Positions 55,837 through 64,000 of a DNA stretch of 64,000 nt are shown here, piece after piece. Positions within the stretch are counted from its first letter, which is position 1; every line of letters starts with the position of its first letter. The stretch covers positions 2,019,001 through 2,083,000 of the forward strand of contig NKIZ01000001.1 of NCBI GenBank assembly GCA_002256425.1. The letters are read 5' to 3'. Position numbers and translations under genes: made by a program. The notes under the pieces were generated by a model that worked only from the letters and a program-made list of their open reading frames with translations, searched no databases and was not told the DNA's origin. This DNA is from Alphaproteobacteria bacterium PA2. GTDB taxonomy: Bacteria; Pseudomonadota; Alphaproteobacteria; Caulobacterales; Caulobacteraceae.

Positions 55837-57001
55837 ATGGTCGGGAAGCGCCCACAATCCTTATCAGGGCGTCAGCCGCTGCGATTGAGGGGTCAGGCCC
55901 TCCCCTCCCCATGATGTCGAGCGCCGCAAGCTGTTTGGCCGACTGGGCGGTTCGCAGGGCCGGGTCATTCAATCGGTCTGAAATGGCCGCCGCCAGTTTT
56001 TCCCCTGTGCAGTCTTCCTGAATGAATTCCGGTGCGACCAGGGTCTTGGCTGCAATGTTGAACAGGGTGATCGGGCGGCGGACCAACCAGTTGACCAAAG
56101 CGTAAGTCAGGGCATCGATCCTGTAGGCCACCACCATGGGACAGCCGGCCAGGGCCAGCTCGATGGTCACTGTGCCAGAGCAGGCCAGCGCGACCGTGGC
56201 CGCCTTCATGGCGTCGTACTTGGCCCTGTCGCCGTCAACCACATGCGGTCGGACCGGCCATGACTCCACAGCATGTCGCACAGCCTCAGCGACTGTGGGG
56301 GCCGCGGGGATAATGACCTGCAGATCTGGTCTGTCGGCCTGCAAGCGCGCCACCGCCTCGGCAAAGGGCGGGAGGACCCGGCGAATCTCACTGGGGCGGG
56401 ACCCGGGCAGGACAAGCAGGATTTCCGCGCCTTCGGGAATGGCCAACTCGGCCTTGATCCGTCCTGGATCAGCATCCCGGAAGTCGACGCCCAGGGCCGC
56501 ATTTCCCACAAAGGTCGTTGGCAGGCCTTCAGCCTCAAAATAGGGTGCATCGAAGGTGTGTATGGAGAGAAGGTGGTCGACAGACCTGGCCAGGACCTTT
56601 GCCCGACCGCGCCGCCAGGCCCAGACCTGGGGCGCCACATACTTGATGAGCGGTAGGCCGGGTATCTGTTTGCGGATCCGGTTGGCGACCCGAAGGCTGA
56701 AGGCCCAGGAATCGATCAGCACAACCACGTCGGGCCGCTCCCGGATGGCCAGGTCCACGGTCAGCTTCACCAGTTGCATGGCGCGCCGGTAGACTGCCAG
56801 GGCGTCGACGACGCCCAGAATGGACAGCTCTGAAATGTCGAAGATGGACTCAACGCCGACGGCCGCCATCTTCTGGCCGCCTGCGCCGATGAACCGCACC
56901 TTGTCTCCGAGCTTTTCCCGCAGGGCTGCGGCGAGCCCCGCCCCACGATCGTCGCCGGAAGCTTCGGTTGCAACCAGCATGACGCAGAGGGGACGGGCCA
57001 T
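55835..57001 (-). CDS. lpxB: Lipid-A-disaccharide synthase
   Basis: LpxB joins UDP-diacylglucosamine and lipid X to form the disaccharide core of lipid A. The 388-residue GT19 glycosyltransferase starts MARPLCVMLVATEASGD, a typical family beginning, with GAGGQKMAAVGVES, YVAPQVWAWRRGRAK and SGTVTIELALAG..PMVVAYR in order. The ATG at 57001 is one base from the lpxI stop. It is the last gene of the lipid A operon. Confidence 0.96.
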   Translation of the reverse strand: MARPLCVMLVATEASGDDRGAGLAAALREKLGDKVRFIGAGGQKMAAVGVESIFDISELSILGVVDALAVYRRAMQLVKLTVDLAIRERPDVVVLIDSWAFSLRVANRIRKQIPGLPLIKYVAPQVWAWRRGRAKVLARSVDHLLSIHTFDAPYFEAEGLPTTFVGNAALGVDFRDADPGRIKAELAIPEGAEILLVLPGSRPSEIRRVLPPFAEAVARLQADRPDLQVIIPAAPTVAEAVRHAVESWPVRPHVVDGDRAKYDAMKAATVALACSGTVTIELALAGCPMVVAYRIDALTYALVNWLVRRPITLFNIAAKTLVAPEFIQEDCTGEKLAAAISDRLNDPALRTAQSAKQLAALDIMGRGGPDPSIAAADALIRIVGASRP

Positions 57002-57002
57002 G

Positions 57003-57842
57003 CTACTCGGGCTCCACGCCGTAGACGAAAAGGCCAAGCTCATCGGCCAGGTCGATAACCTGATCCCGGTCAAGAACCAGCAGACGACCAGCTTCGCCGG
57101 CAATGCCCGCCAGCCCGGCGGCTGCGGCCCTCTGGACAGTGGCGAGGCCGATGGTCGGCATGTCCACCTTTGTCTCCTGGATGGGCTTGGGCGCCTTCGC
57201 CAGAACACCACGATAGGCTCCCGGCTGTCCGCGTATGGCCGTCGGTATCTCGTTTGCGACCCGCCTGAGCATGGCGTCGGTGCCCTCCTGCGCCTCGACG
57301 GCCAGGACCAGCCCGTCGCAGACGACAGCGCCTTGACCTATGTCCAGCTCGCCGATTTTCCGGGCAACCAGCAGGGCCCGGGCAATGTCGGTCTTGTGTT
57401 GGGGGCCAGGTGAAATCCGGCCCATGGCGCCGGCTCTCAAGGTCAGGTCGCTCTTGGCCTCATGGGCGCCTTCGATAAGGAAGCCTTCCTTGGAGAACTC
57501 ATCAAGAATGACCCTGAGCAGGGCGTCATCGCCCTTGCGTGCGGCCATGATCACCGACGGCAGTATGGCCAGACCGCGCAGGTCAGGCTTGAGCGATGCA
57601 AAGTCGGGCCGGCTGACATTGCCGACCAGGCATACCGACTTGCAGCCTGCCCGCTTGAGAAGCTTGATGCACTTCCCCACCTCGGCGAGGCCGACCTCCG
57701 CCCCGGGAAAAGCGTCGAGTTCGGGACCAGCGAACCCCTTCAGGCGGGCGATGAAGACCTCCCGCCCCGCCTGTTCGCAATGCTGTGCAATCTCAACCGG
57801 CAGAGTGCCTCCGCCGGCGATGAGACCAAGCTTTCCGGCCAC
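57003..57842 (-). CDS. lpxI: UDP-2,3-diacylglucosamine pyrophosphatase LpxI
   Basis: LpxI hydrolyses UDP-2,3-diacylglucosamine to lipid X in organisms lacking LpxH; it was characterised in Caulobacter crescentus. The 279-residue protein (DUF1009) has GLIAGGGTLPVEIA at the start, LVGNVSRPDF, GDDALLR, and the C-terminal domain with DMPTIGLATVQ. The start chosen is a GTG at 57842 with GAGG six bases upstream; a GTG at 57854 overlaps lpxA and lies too close to its own ribosome site. Between lpxA and lpxB, the context confirms the role. Confidence 0.94.
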   Translation of the reverse strand: MAGKLGLIAGGGTLPVEIAQHCEQAGREVFIARLKGFAGPELDAFPGAEVGLAEVGKCIKLLKRAGCKSVCLVGNVSRPDFASLKPDLRGLAILPSVIMAARKGDDALLRVILDEFSKEGFLIEGAHEAKSDLTLRAGAMGRISPGPQHKTDIARALLVARKIGELDIGQGAVVCDGLVLAVEAQEGTDAMLRRVANEIPTAIRGQPGAYRGVLAKAPKPIQETKVDMPTIGLATVQRAAAAGLAGIAGEAGRLLVLDRDQVIDLADELGLFVYGVEPE

Positions 57843-57843
57843 C

Positions 57844-58641
57844 CTAGACCTCACGCTCCGGCAGGCAGAGGGGGCGATTGCCGTCAGCGCGAATGAACTC
57901 GATGATTTCCATCACAGGCGCACTGTGGCCGAAGGTCGCCGAGGTGTCGTCGACTCGCTCCTGGAAGGTACCCTCCTCGGCGAACAGCAACCGATAGGCT
58001 GATCGCAGTTCGGAAATGGTCTCACGGGAGAAGTCGCGACGTTTCAGGCCAACCAGGTTCAGGCCCTCAAGGTGCGCGTGATTTCCCCAGACCAGACCAT
58101 AGGGGATAACGTCCTTGGTGACGGCCGCCAGGCCGCCGATGAAGGAATAGCGCCCGACCCGGCAATACTGGTGCACCGCCGCCAGGCCGCTGACCATGAC
58201 AAAATCCCCAACATCCACGTGCCCGCCAAGGGTCGCTGAGTGTGCAAGGATCACATTGTCGCCCACATGACAGTCGTGGCCGACATGGCTAGTGGCCATG
58301 AACATGCCGTCATTGCCCACCCGGGTGACCCCACCGCCACCGGGGGTCCCGATATGCATGGTCACGTGCTCCCAGATCTTGTTCCGGTCGCCAATGAGCA
58401 GTTCGGTGGGCTCGCCGTTATAGCCGGTATGGTGAGGCGGGCCTCCAAGGTTTGCAAAATTGCGCACCGTGCAGTCCGCACCGATGGTCGTATGTCCCTC
58501 GATCACGGCATGGGTCAGAATCTTCGTCCGGTCGCCGAGCTTCACATTCTCGCCAATGACGCAGAAAGGGCCCACGGATACGTCTTCGCCCAGTTGCGCC
58601 CCGGGGGCGACAATGGCGGTCGGGTGGATATCTACGCTCAT
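57844..58641 (-). CDS. lpxA: UDP-N-acetylglucosamine acyltransferase
   Basis: LpxA adds the first hydroxyacyl chain in lipid A synthesis. The 265-residue protein is a left-handed beta helix of hexapeptide repeats followed by helices. The catalytic histidine lies in [10 protein letters not shown]. It starts [18 protein letters not shown]. The ATG overlaps the fabZ stop (ATGA). Confidence 0.97.
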   Translation of the reverse strand: MSVDIHPTAIVAPGAQLGEDVSVGPFCVIGENVKLGDRTKILTHAVIEGHTTIGADCTVRNFANLGGPPHHTGYNGEPTELLIGDRNKIWEHVTMHIGTPGGGGVTRVGNDGMFMATSHVGHDCHVGDNVILAHSATLGGHVDVGDFVMVSGLAAVHQYCRVGRYSFIGGLAAVTKDVIPYGLVWGNHAHLEGLNLVGLKRRDFSRETISELRSAYRLLFAEEGTFQERVDDTSATFGHSAPVMEIIEFIRADGNRPLCLPEREV

Positions 58642-59117
58642 GAGGTCGGGGTCTCCACCAGCATGGCGGCGTAGTCGCACTCTGCGGCCATCTTGTCTCC
58701 GACCATGGCGCGACCATGGAACTTGAACAGACCGCCCCTGGCCTTATCCACCCGCACTTCCAGTCTGAGCAGGTCGCCTGGCCTGACAGGGTGGCGGAAG
58801 CGGCAATTGTCTACGGAAGCAAAAAGGATGGTCTTGCCGCGCGGATCAACATCCAGGGTCTTGGACATCAGGACGGCGCCCGTCTGGGCGATGGCCTCGA
58901 CAATCAGCACACCCGGCATGACCGGATAGTCGGGAAAGTGCCCCTGGAAGAAGGGTTCGTTGAACGTCACGGCCTTGATGCCGACAATGCTTTCGCCCGC
59001 CACATAGTCTTCAGCGCGATCAACCAGCAGAAAGGGAAAGCGGTGCGGTATCCGGACAAGGATCTCAGCGATATCAATCGATACCCCTGACTTCGGTTTG
59101 GCCTCAGCGTCACTCAT
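58638..59117 (-). CDS. fabZ: 3-hydroxyacyl-ACP dehydratase FabZ
   Basis: FabZ dehydrates 3-hydroxyacyl-ACP in fatty acid synthesis and competes with lipid A synthesis for substrate. The 159-residue hot-dog fold protein has [11 protein letters not shown], the catalytic histidine in [11 protein letters not shown] and glutamate in VEAIAQ. The ATG at 59117 overlaps lpxD by 8 bases; a GTG at 59123 is possible. Its place between lpxD and lpxA is conserved in proteobacteria. Confidence 0.96.
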   Translation of the reverse strand: MSDAEAKPKSGVSIDIAEILVRIPHRFPFLLVDRAEDYVAGESIVGIKAVTFNEPFFQGHFPDYPVMPGVLIVEAIAQTGAVLMSKTLDVDPRGKTILFASVDNCRFRHPVRPGDLLRLEVRVDKARGGLFKFHGRAMVGDKMAAECDYAAMLVETPTS

Positions 59118-60135
59118 CTTCACCCCCGGACCGCGGCCGCGCCGCAGCTTTCGATAGCCAGTTCACTTCCCTGAGCCACTTCCTCAGAGGTTGGGCGGGA
59201 TAGCCGCTCCAGATTTCACCAGCAGGAATATCCTTCAGAACGCCGGCGGCGCCGCCGACCTGTGCGCCATCACCGATGGTGATGTGGTCAGCCACACCGG
59301 CGCGACCGCCAAAGCGCGCACCGTCACCAATGGTAACGCTGCCCGATATCCCGACATAGGCCGCCATGACGCAGTTGCGGCCTACTCTTGTGTTGTGGCC
59401 AATGTGCACAAGGTTGTCGATCTTGGTGTTCTCGCCAATCGACGTGTCGTCATAGGCGCCGCGATCTACTGTCACGCCAGCGCCAAGGGTGACACCGTCC
59501 TGGATGATGACGCGCCCCAGCTGCGGAATATCGATGATCCCGGCAGGACCAAGGGTAGCGCCGAAGCCGGCCTCACCGACGACGGCGTTGGAATAGATCA
59601 TCACCCTGTCGCCGATCATGGCGAATGAAATCGAGGCGTTGGACCCGATCTGGCAGTCGCGCCCGATGGTGACGCCAGGGCCGATCACCGTGTTGGCGCC
59701 GATCCGGGTTCCACGGCCGATCCGTGCGCCCTGACCGATCACGACTCCTGGAGCCAGCTCGACGCCCTCCTCCAGGCCTGCATCGAGCGAAATGGCCGTC
59801 TGGCCGGCGTGTCGATGCGGCCTGTGCAGCTTCAGCGCCGCCAGCGCGTACACAGCCTGGGGATTCTTGGCGATGAGCACTGAACAGCCGGACGGCGCTT
59901 CGGCGGCAAGCCTTGGCGGCAAAACGCAGGCCCCTGCTTCAGAAGTCGAAAGGTCCGCCAGGTATTTCTTGTCAGAGACAAAGGTGAGGCTGTCACGTTT
60001 GGCGTGCGCCAGGACCGCCACCCCCTGGATCATCAGGGACGGATCAGCTCCCTCCCCCAACTCGGCGCCTGTCGCCATGGCGATATCCGCCAGGGAGACA
60101 GGTCCAAGGTCTTCATAGAAACGGCTGTCAGGCAT
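59110..60135 (-). CDS. lpxD: UDP-3-O-acylglucosamine N-acyltransferase
   Basis: LpxD adds the second hydroxyacyl chain to the lipid A precursor. The 341-residue protein has an N-terminal uridine-binding domain, a long hexapeptide-repeat beta helix (about 115-290), and a C-terminal helix. The catalytic histidine is in NLVHIGHN. It follows skp by 44 bases and overlaps fabZ. Confidence 0.96.
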   Translation of the reverse strand: MPDSRFYEDLGPVSLADIAMATGAELGEGADPSLMIQGVAVLAHAKRDSLTFVSDKKYLADLSTSEAGACVLPPRLAAEAPSGCSVLIAKNPQAVYALAALKLHRPHRHAGQTAISLDAGLEEGVELAPGVVIGQGARIGRGTRIGANTVIGPGVTIGRDCQIGSNASISFAMIGDRVMIYSNAVVGEAGFGATLGPAGIIDIPQLGRVIIQDGVTLGAGVTVDRGAYDDTSIGENTKIDNLVHIGHNTRVGRNCVMAAYVGISGSVTIGDGARFGGRAGVADHITIGDGAQVGGAAGVLKDIPAGEIWSGYPAQPLRKWLREVNWLSKAAARPRSGGEDE

Positions 60136-60179
60136 GCGACGCGATCATCCAAAAGCCCGCGTCGAACCCGCGAGTCGTC

Positions 60180-60803
60180 CTAGTTGCCAGTTTGGCCGCC
60201 GGGGGTCGCCTGGTCCAGACGTTCCCGATCAAAGGCGAACTGGGTGATCTTCACATTCAGGCCGGCGACGACGGACTGCGTGATGTCCATGGCGGGGTTG
60301 GCAAGAACCACAGCGTCCCGCTGCAGCAGGAGGCTGCACTTGGCCTGCTGATAGGAAGCCCGGACGATGGGCTCCATTTCCTGACCAATGCGGCCGATAG
60401 CCTTTTGCTGGGTGGCCTGCATTTCACGTTCACGGAGCTGGGCCTTGCGCTGAAGCGCATTGGCCCTCAGCTGCAAAGCCGATGTCTTCTGGTCGACAGC
60501 GGCCTGATCCAGGGTTCCGCGCTGACCATCCAGGGCCTTGGCTTCATTGGCGATGGCCGTCTGCTCAGCGCTCAGTTCGGACTGAACCTGGGTGCCGATC
60601 TGCTGGAGTCGGGTCTGCACATACTTGCCGACTGTTGACGTCCCCATGGCGCCTTCAAGCGCCACGATGCATACGCCCGGCACGACCGGCCCATGGGACA
60701 CGGCTGGCGGCGGAGCTGCGGCGGCCTGAGCATAGGCTCCGGCCACGCTGGTCATTGAGAGCGCAGTCGCGAGGACCACGGCGGAAGTGATCTGGATTTT
60801 CAT
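60180..60803 (-). CDS. skp: Periplasmic chaperone Skp/OmpH
   Basis: Skp holds unfolded outer-membrane proteins in the periplasm. The 207-residue protein has a signal peptide (cleavage near AYA, 22-24), a small beta core and a long helical coiled coil (about 60-150) with many Gln, Glu and Arg residues. A cysteine in QQAKCSLLLQRD lies near the return to the core, as in other alphaproteobacterial Skp. The ATG is four bases after the bamA stop, inside GTTTCTAGAAAC. Confidence 0.92.
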   Translation of the reverse strand: MKIQITSAVVLATALSMTSVAGAYAQAAAAPPPAVSHGPVVPGVCIVALEGAMGTSTVGKYVQTRLQQIGTQVQSELSAEQTAIANEAKALDGQRGTLDQAAVDQKTSALQLRANALQRKAQLREREMQATQQKAIGRIGQEMEPIVRASYQQAKCSLLLQRDAVVLANPAMDITQSVVAGLNVKITQFAFDRERLDQATPGGQTGN

Positions 60804-60807
60804 GTTT

Positions 60808-63168
60808 CTAGAAACTCGTTGCAGTGGAGAATTTGAAGGTTTCCGTCCGGTCATAATCTGCTTTGGACAGGATCTGACTGAAGTCGAACCGGATGGGACC
60901 CATGGGGGACTTCCACATAACCGACAGACCGGCAGAAGCGCGCAGGGTCAGATCGTCGTGGATATTCGGGTCAATCTTGCCCGTGGCATCAAGCTTGTCC
61001 TTGCGGTCCAGCAGCCCCAGTGTGCCGACATCGGTGAACAGGGCGGCCTTGATCCCGTACTGCTCCGGCAGGAATGTCGGGATGGTCAATTCAGCCGTGC
61101 CGATCGCGTAGGCGCGGCCGCCAAGGGCGTCAGACCGGCCGCCATTCGTGTCGCGTGGACCTATGCCCGCTGTCTGGAAGCCGCGGAAGGTGTTGCCGCC
61201 CTTGTAGAAGCGGTCATTCACCCGGATCGTGTCACCGCCCCAGCCACCGGCATAGCCGGCGCTGCCAAGCAGACTCATGATGAAGGTCTTGTTGAAGCCG
61301 TGATACCAGCCGCCTTCAACCTCGATCTTGTTGTAGTTGACGTCCCCGCCCACACCCGCAAAATCCTGGGTCAGGTTCATGTAATAGCCGCGTGTCGGAC
61401 GGATCGGATCGTTCCGACGATCGGTCGACAGGCCAAAGCCCAGGAGGGAGGTCGTGAAATTGCCCCGCTGTGCGCACAGGGACAGCGAAACGATGGGAGC
61501 GGAAGGATCGCAATAGGTGTCGTCGATCTTCACATCGTCATTGCGCAGGACATAACGCATGGACATGGCCGAGTTCAGGGTCAGGGGGAAGCCAACCCTG
61601 AGGTTCGAGCCCAGTGACGATGTCTGATAGGCGGAGTATTGCGAGAAGTCATACTTGTAGGAGTAGATGTCGATGCCAGCTCTCAGGTTCCTGTCGAGGA
61701 ACCTTGGCTCGGTGAAGGACAGGTCAACCTGCTGCCGGAGTGAGCCGACCGACACCCGGGCACGCAGATCCTGTCCACGGCCGCGGAAATTGCGCTGGGT
61801 GATGCCCAGATCCAGAACCAGCTGATCCACCGAGGAGTAGCCGGCGCTGAAGGAAAGCTCACCGGTAGGCTGCTCTTCCACCTTCACCTGCAGGTCGGTC
61901 CTGTCGGGGTTCGCCGTCGGAATTTCCGTAATGGTGACTTCCTTGAAGAAGCCAAGCCCCTTGATGCTGTTCTTCGAGCGATCGACGAGGGCGCGGTTAT
62001 AGGCGTCGCCTTCAACCAGGTTCATTTCCCGCCGGATCACATAATCCAGGGTCTGGGTATTGCCGACGATATCCACCCGGTTGACGTAGACCCTGGGTCC
62101 TTCATTCACCTGGAAAGTGACATCGACAAGCTTGGTCTTGGGGTTGGCCGTATAACGCGGCCTGACATCAACCGAAGCAAAGCCGGCGGCGCCGGCGGCG
62201 AAGGTCAGGGCGTCCGTCGCGCCTTCAATCCGCTCATCCTCGTAAAGGTCGCCGGACTGGATCGGCACCAGGGATTGCAGGACATCCTTGTCGAGCTTCT
62301 TCAGCGTCGTCTCGACGGCGATTTTCCCGAACTTGTACTGGGGACCTTCCTCGAGGGTGTAGGTGATGGCGAAGCCGTTCTTGTCCGGCGCCAGCTCGGC
62401 CACTGCAGACACGATGCGGAAATCATAGAAGCCACGATTGCGGTAGTGCTTACGCAGCTGCTCCTTGTCGTATTCCAGCCGGTCGGGATCGTAGTTGGCG
62501 TTGGTCGAGAAGAATTTGTACCAATGGGTCTGCTCGGTGACGACCACGTCCCGCAGATCGTTGTCCGAAAACTCGGAGTTGCCGAGGAAGTTGACCCGTA
62601 GGACCCCGCTCTTTGGGCCCTCGTTGATTTCGAAAATCAGATCCACCCGCTTCTGGGGCAGCTCGACGATCTTGGGAGTTACAGTGGCGGAGATCCGTCC
62701 GGAACGACGATAGAGCTCGATGATCCGCTGGATGTCAGACTGGACCTTCGCCTTGGTGAAAATCCCGCGAGGGCGAACAGTGACTTCATCACGAAGCTTG
62801 TCTTCCTTGAGACCGCTGTTTCCCTCGAAGACCACCTTATTGATAATCGGATTTTCAACGACATTGATGATCAGGTCGCCATTGGTGAAGGAGACTTTCA
62901 CGTCGGAAAACAGATCCGTCCGGAACAGGGCCTTCAAGGCCAGGTCGATCTTCGCTGAATTGACCGCATCCCCGGTCTGGACCGGCAGATAGGAGAGGAT
63001 TGTCGACTGCTCGATCCGCTCATTGCCGGCGATGAGCACCCGCTGAACCACACCGTCCTGCGAGGTCGCCTGGGCCAGAACGACTGTCGGAGCCAGTATT
63101 GCGGCCGAACCCATAAGCAGGGCGAGGCCGGAGGCGAGCGCGGCGCTCGAAGCGCGAGTTCTATGCAT
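60808..63168 (-). CDS. bamA: Outer-membrane assembly factor BamA
   Basis: BamA folds beta-barrel proteins into the outer membrane. The 786-residue protein has a signal peptide (cleavage after LAQ, about 31-33), five POTRA domains (about 40-430) and a C-terminal 16-strand barrel. The barrel has the loop-6 motif FRGFQTAGIGPRD and ends in phenylalanine. The ATG at 63168 follows the rseP stop by 33 bases; earlier starts add non-signal sequence. Confidence 0.97.
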   Translation of the reverse strand: MHRTRASSAALASGLALLMGSAAILAPTVVLAQATSQDGVVQRVLIAGNERIEQSTILSYLPVQTGDAVNSAKIDLALKALFRTDLFSDVKVSFTNGDLIINVVENPIINKVVFEGNSGLKEDKLRDEVTVRPRGIFTKAKVQSDIQRIIELYRRSGRISATVTPKIVELPQKRVDLIFEINEGPKSGVLRVNFLGNSEFSDNDLRDVVVTEQTHWYKFFSTNANYDPDRLEYDKEQLRKHYRNRGFYDFRIVSAVAELAPDKNGFAITYTLEEGPQYKFGKIAVETTLKKLDKDVLQSLVPIQSGDLYEDERIEGATDALTFAAGAAGFASVDVRPRYTANPKTKLVDVTFQVNEGPRVYVNRVDIVGNTQTLDYVIRREMNLVEGDAYNRALVDRSKNSIKGLGFFKEVTITEIPTANPDRTDLQVKVEEQPTGELSFSAGYSSVDQLVLDLGITQRNFRGRGQDLRARVSVGSLRQQVDLSFTEPRFLDRNLRAGIDIYSYKYDFSQYSAYQTSSLGSNLRVGFPLTLNSAMSMRYVLRNDDVKIDDTYCDPSAPIVSLSLCAQRGNFTTSLLGFGLSTDRRNDPIRPTRGYYMNLTQDFAGVGGDVNYNKIEVEGGWYHGFNKTFIMSLLGSAGYAGGWGGDTIRVNDRFYKGGNTFRGFQTAGIGPRDTNGGRSDALGGRAYAIGTAELTIPTFLPEQYGIKAALFTDVGTLGLLDRKDKLDATGKIDPNIHDDLTLRASAGLSVMWKSPMGPIRFDFSQILSKADYDRTETFKFSTATSF

Positions 63169-63200
63169 CGTTTCAGCCGTCACCGGGAATAGGAAGCGAG

Positions 63201-64000
63201 TCAGAGGAACAGACCGCCAATGAATTTGAACACTTGCAGTTGCTGCAGGTCGTTCCATGTCGCGAACAACATCAAACCGAGCACCAGCGCAAGGCCCACA
63301 CGATAACCCGCCGCCTGAATGTGGGCGGAAACAGGACGTCTCGTTGCGGCTTCAAACGCATAAAACATCAGGTGTCCACCATCCAGAACAGGGACGGGCA
63401 AGAGGTTCATAAAGCCGATTCCGACCGAGATTATGGCGGCGAGCTTCAAGAGATTGCCGCCGCCGAACAAAATCAGCGACTTCACGTCAGGTGAGACCTC
63501 CGCACTGGCCTTGGCCAGATTGCCGGTCATGTGGGCGATCCCCAGGGGGCCATGCAACTGATCGGCGGAAATCTGGCCGGTTATTATGCGGCCAAGTCCG
63601 AAGACGCTCATCTGCAGCGTCTTCCAGGTCTGCTGCGCGCCCGCCACCAGGGCGGAGGCCGGATCATACTTTACGGAGATGAAGTCAGAGCGGTTCTGCA
63701 CGGGAACAATGCCCAGGATACCGATCTTCTGCTCGCCGGCGATGGAGTCCGAAACCGACTTCCACCGGGGGGTCGCCGTGAGGGTGAGGTCCTCCCCGCC
63801 CCTCTTGACCACAAAGACTGTCGGAAGGCCGCCCCGGATCTGGACCACCTGCTGGAGGTCATCAAAAGCTGCAATGCGGTGGCCGTCTGCCTGGACTACA
63901 AGGTCGCCAGCCTTGAAACCGGCGGCTTCAGCTGCGCTTCCAGGCTGGATCTGGGCGATCTTGGCCGGCAGGACCCGATCGCCAAAGATCATCAGGATTG
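63201..64000 (-). CDS. rseP: Site-2 protease RseP (MmpA), C-terminal part
   Basis: RseP cleaves membrane-bound anti-sigma factors and signal peptides inside the membrane; in Caulobacter the equivalent is MmpA. About 266 codons are visible, and the frame stays open at the right edge, so the N-terminal zinc HExxH is outside. The visible part has a PDZ domain (IAQIQPGSAAEAAGFKAGDLVVQADG), a GPLGIAHMTG segment, the LDG motif NLLPVPVLDGGHL with the second zinc ligand, and the final membrane helix. It leads into bamA. Confidence 0.95.
   Translation of the reverse strand, partial: ILMIFGDRVLPAKIAQIQPGSAAEAAGFKAGDLVVQADGHRIAAFDDLQQVVQIRGGLPTVFVVKRGGEDLTLTATPRWKSVSDSIAGEQKIGILGIVPVQNRSDFISVKYDPASALVAGAQQTWKTLQMSVFGLGRIITGQISADQLHGPLGIAHMTGNLAKASAEVSPDVKSLILFGGGNLLKLAAIISVGIGFMNLLPVPVLDGGHLMFYAFEAATRRPVSAHIQAAGYRVGLALVLGLMLFATWNDLQQLQVFKFIGGLFL

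Noticed and set aside
60804..60815. GTTTCTAGAAAC palindrome between bamA and skp
   Set aside because: It is short, includes the bamA stop codon by necessity, and lies inside an operon; chance is likely.
1..64000. CRISPR arrays, tRNA or rRNA genes, insertion sequences, prophage or integrase genes
   Set aside because: No regular spaced repeats, tRNA cloverleaf, rRNA stretch, transposase or integrase frame was seen by reading; a dedicated scan was not possible here.

Overview
The window is a dense, GC-rich stretch of chromosome from an alphaproteobacterium, most likely a Caulobacterales member (Caulobacter/Phenylobacterium/Brevundimonas type). Pointers are the Shemin-type 5-aminolevulinate synthase, LpxI in the lipid A operon, an HdaA-type replication regulator, a motB without motA, a trpEGDC-lexA-comEC block, and a LexA box of the alphaproteobacterial GAAC-N7-GAAC form. 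Placement rests on gene content recalled from known genomes; no search was run.

Layout, left to right. 1-2.9 kb: riboflavin (ribE, reductase-only ribD), nrdR and glyA, all minus. 3.0-9.5 kb: hemA, a valine-catabolism set (3-hydroxyisobutyrate dehydrogenase, hydroxyisobutyryl-CoA hydrolase, acyl-CoA dehydrogenase) interrupted by an exported methyltransferase-like protein, then hemB. 9.5-21.7 kb: GNAT enzyme, beta-hydroxyacid dehydrogenase, motB, bpt, hdaA, ppk, ppx, a 2-hydroxyacid dehydrogenase, DedA and YccF membrane proteins, rnd and purM. 21.7-25.5 kb: two palindromic elements, an enoyl-CoA hydratase/CoA-transferase/acyl-CoA dehydrogenase operon, and ndk. 25.6-30.0 kb: ABC-F ATPase, a small exported protein, and pepA-holC-lipoprotein. 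30.1-38.0 kb: an envelope operon lptF-lptG-lptD-surA-pdxA-rsmA. 38.0-43.7 kb: accessory-looking genes (SRPBCC protein, Ala/Pro-repeat lipoprotein, TetR regulator with a membrane protein, POT transporter, aldo/keto reductase) and tpiA. 43.9-53.0 kb: ppiD-trpE-trpG-trpD-trpC, lexA, comEC. 53.0-64.0 kb: gltX, gltA, and the minus-strand envelope operon rseP-bamA-skp-lpxD-fabZ-lpxA-lpxI-lpxB.

The strongest theme is outer-membrane construction: lipid A synthesis (lpxD, fabZ, lpxA, lpxI, lpxB), LPS export (lptF, lptG, lptD), beta-barrel assembly (bamA, skp, surA, ppiD) and envelope-stress proteolysis (rseP). Most operons are tightly packed with 1-11 bp overlaps, implying translational coupling. No gap between genes exceeds about 300 bases. 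I saw no rRNA, tRNA, CRISPR array, insertion sequence or prophage. I do not see an obvious undescribed multi-gene system. The most unusual signals are small: convergent genes that share a CTAG as both stop codons, a pair of palindromic elements that supply two stop codons, a ribD lacking its deaminase domain, a hairpin burying a ribosome binding site, and several enzymes with altered catalytic or motif residues.
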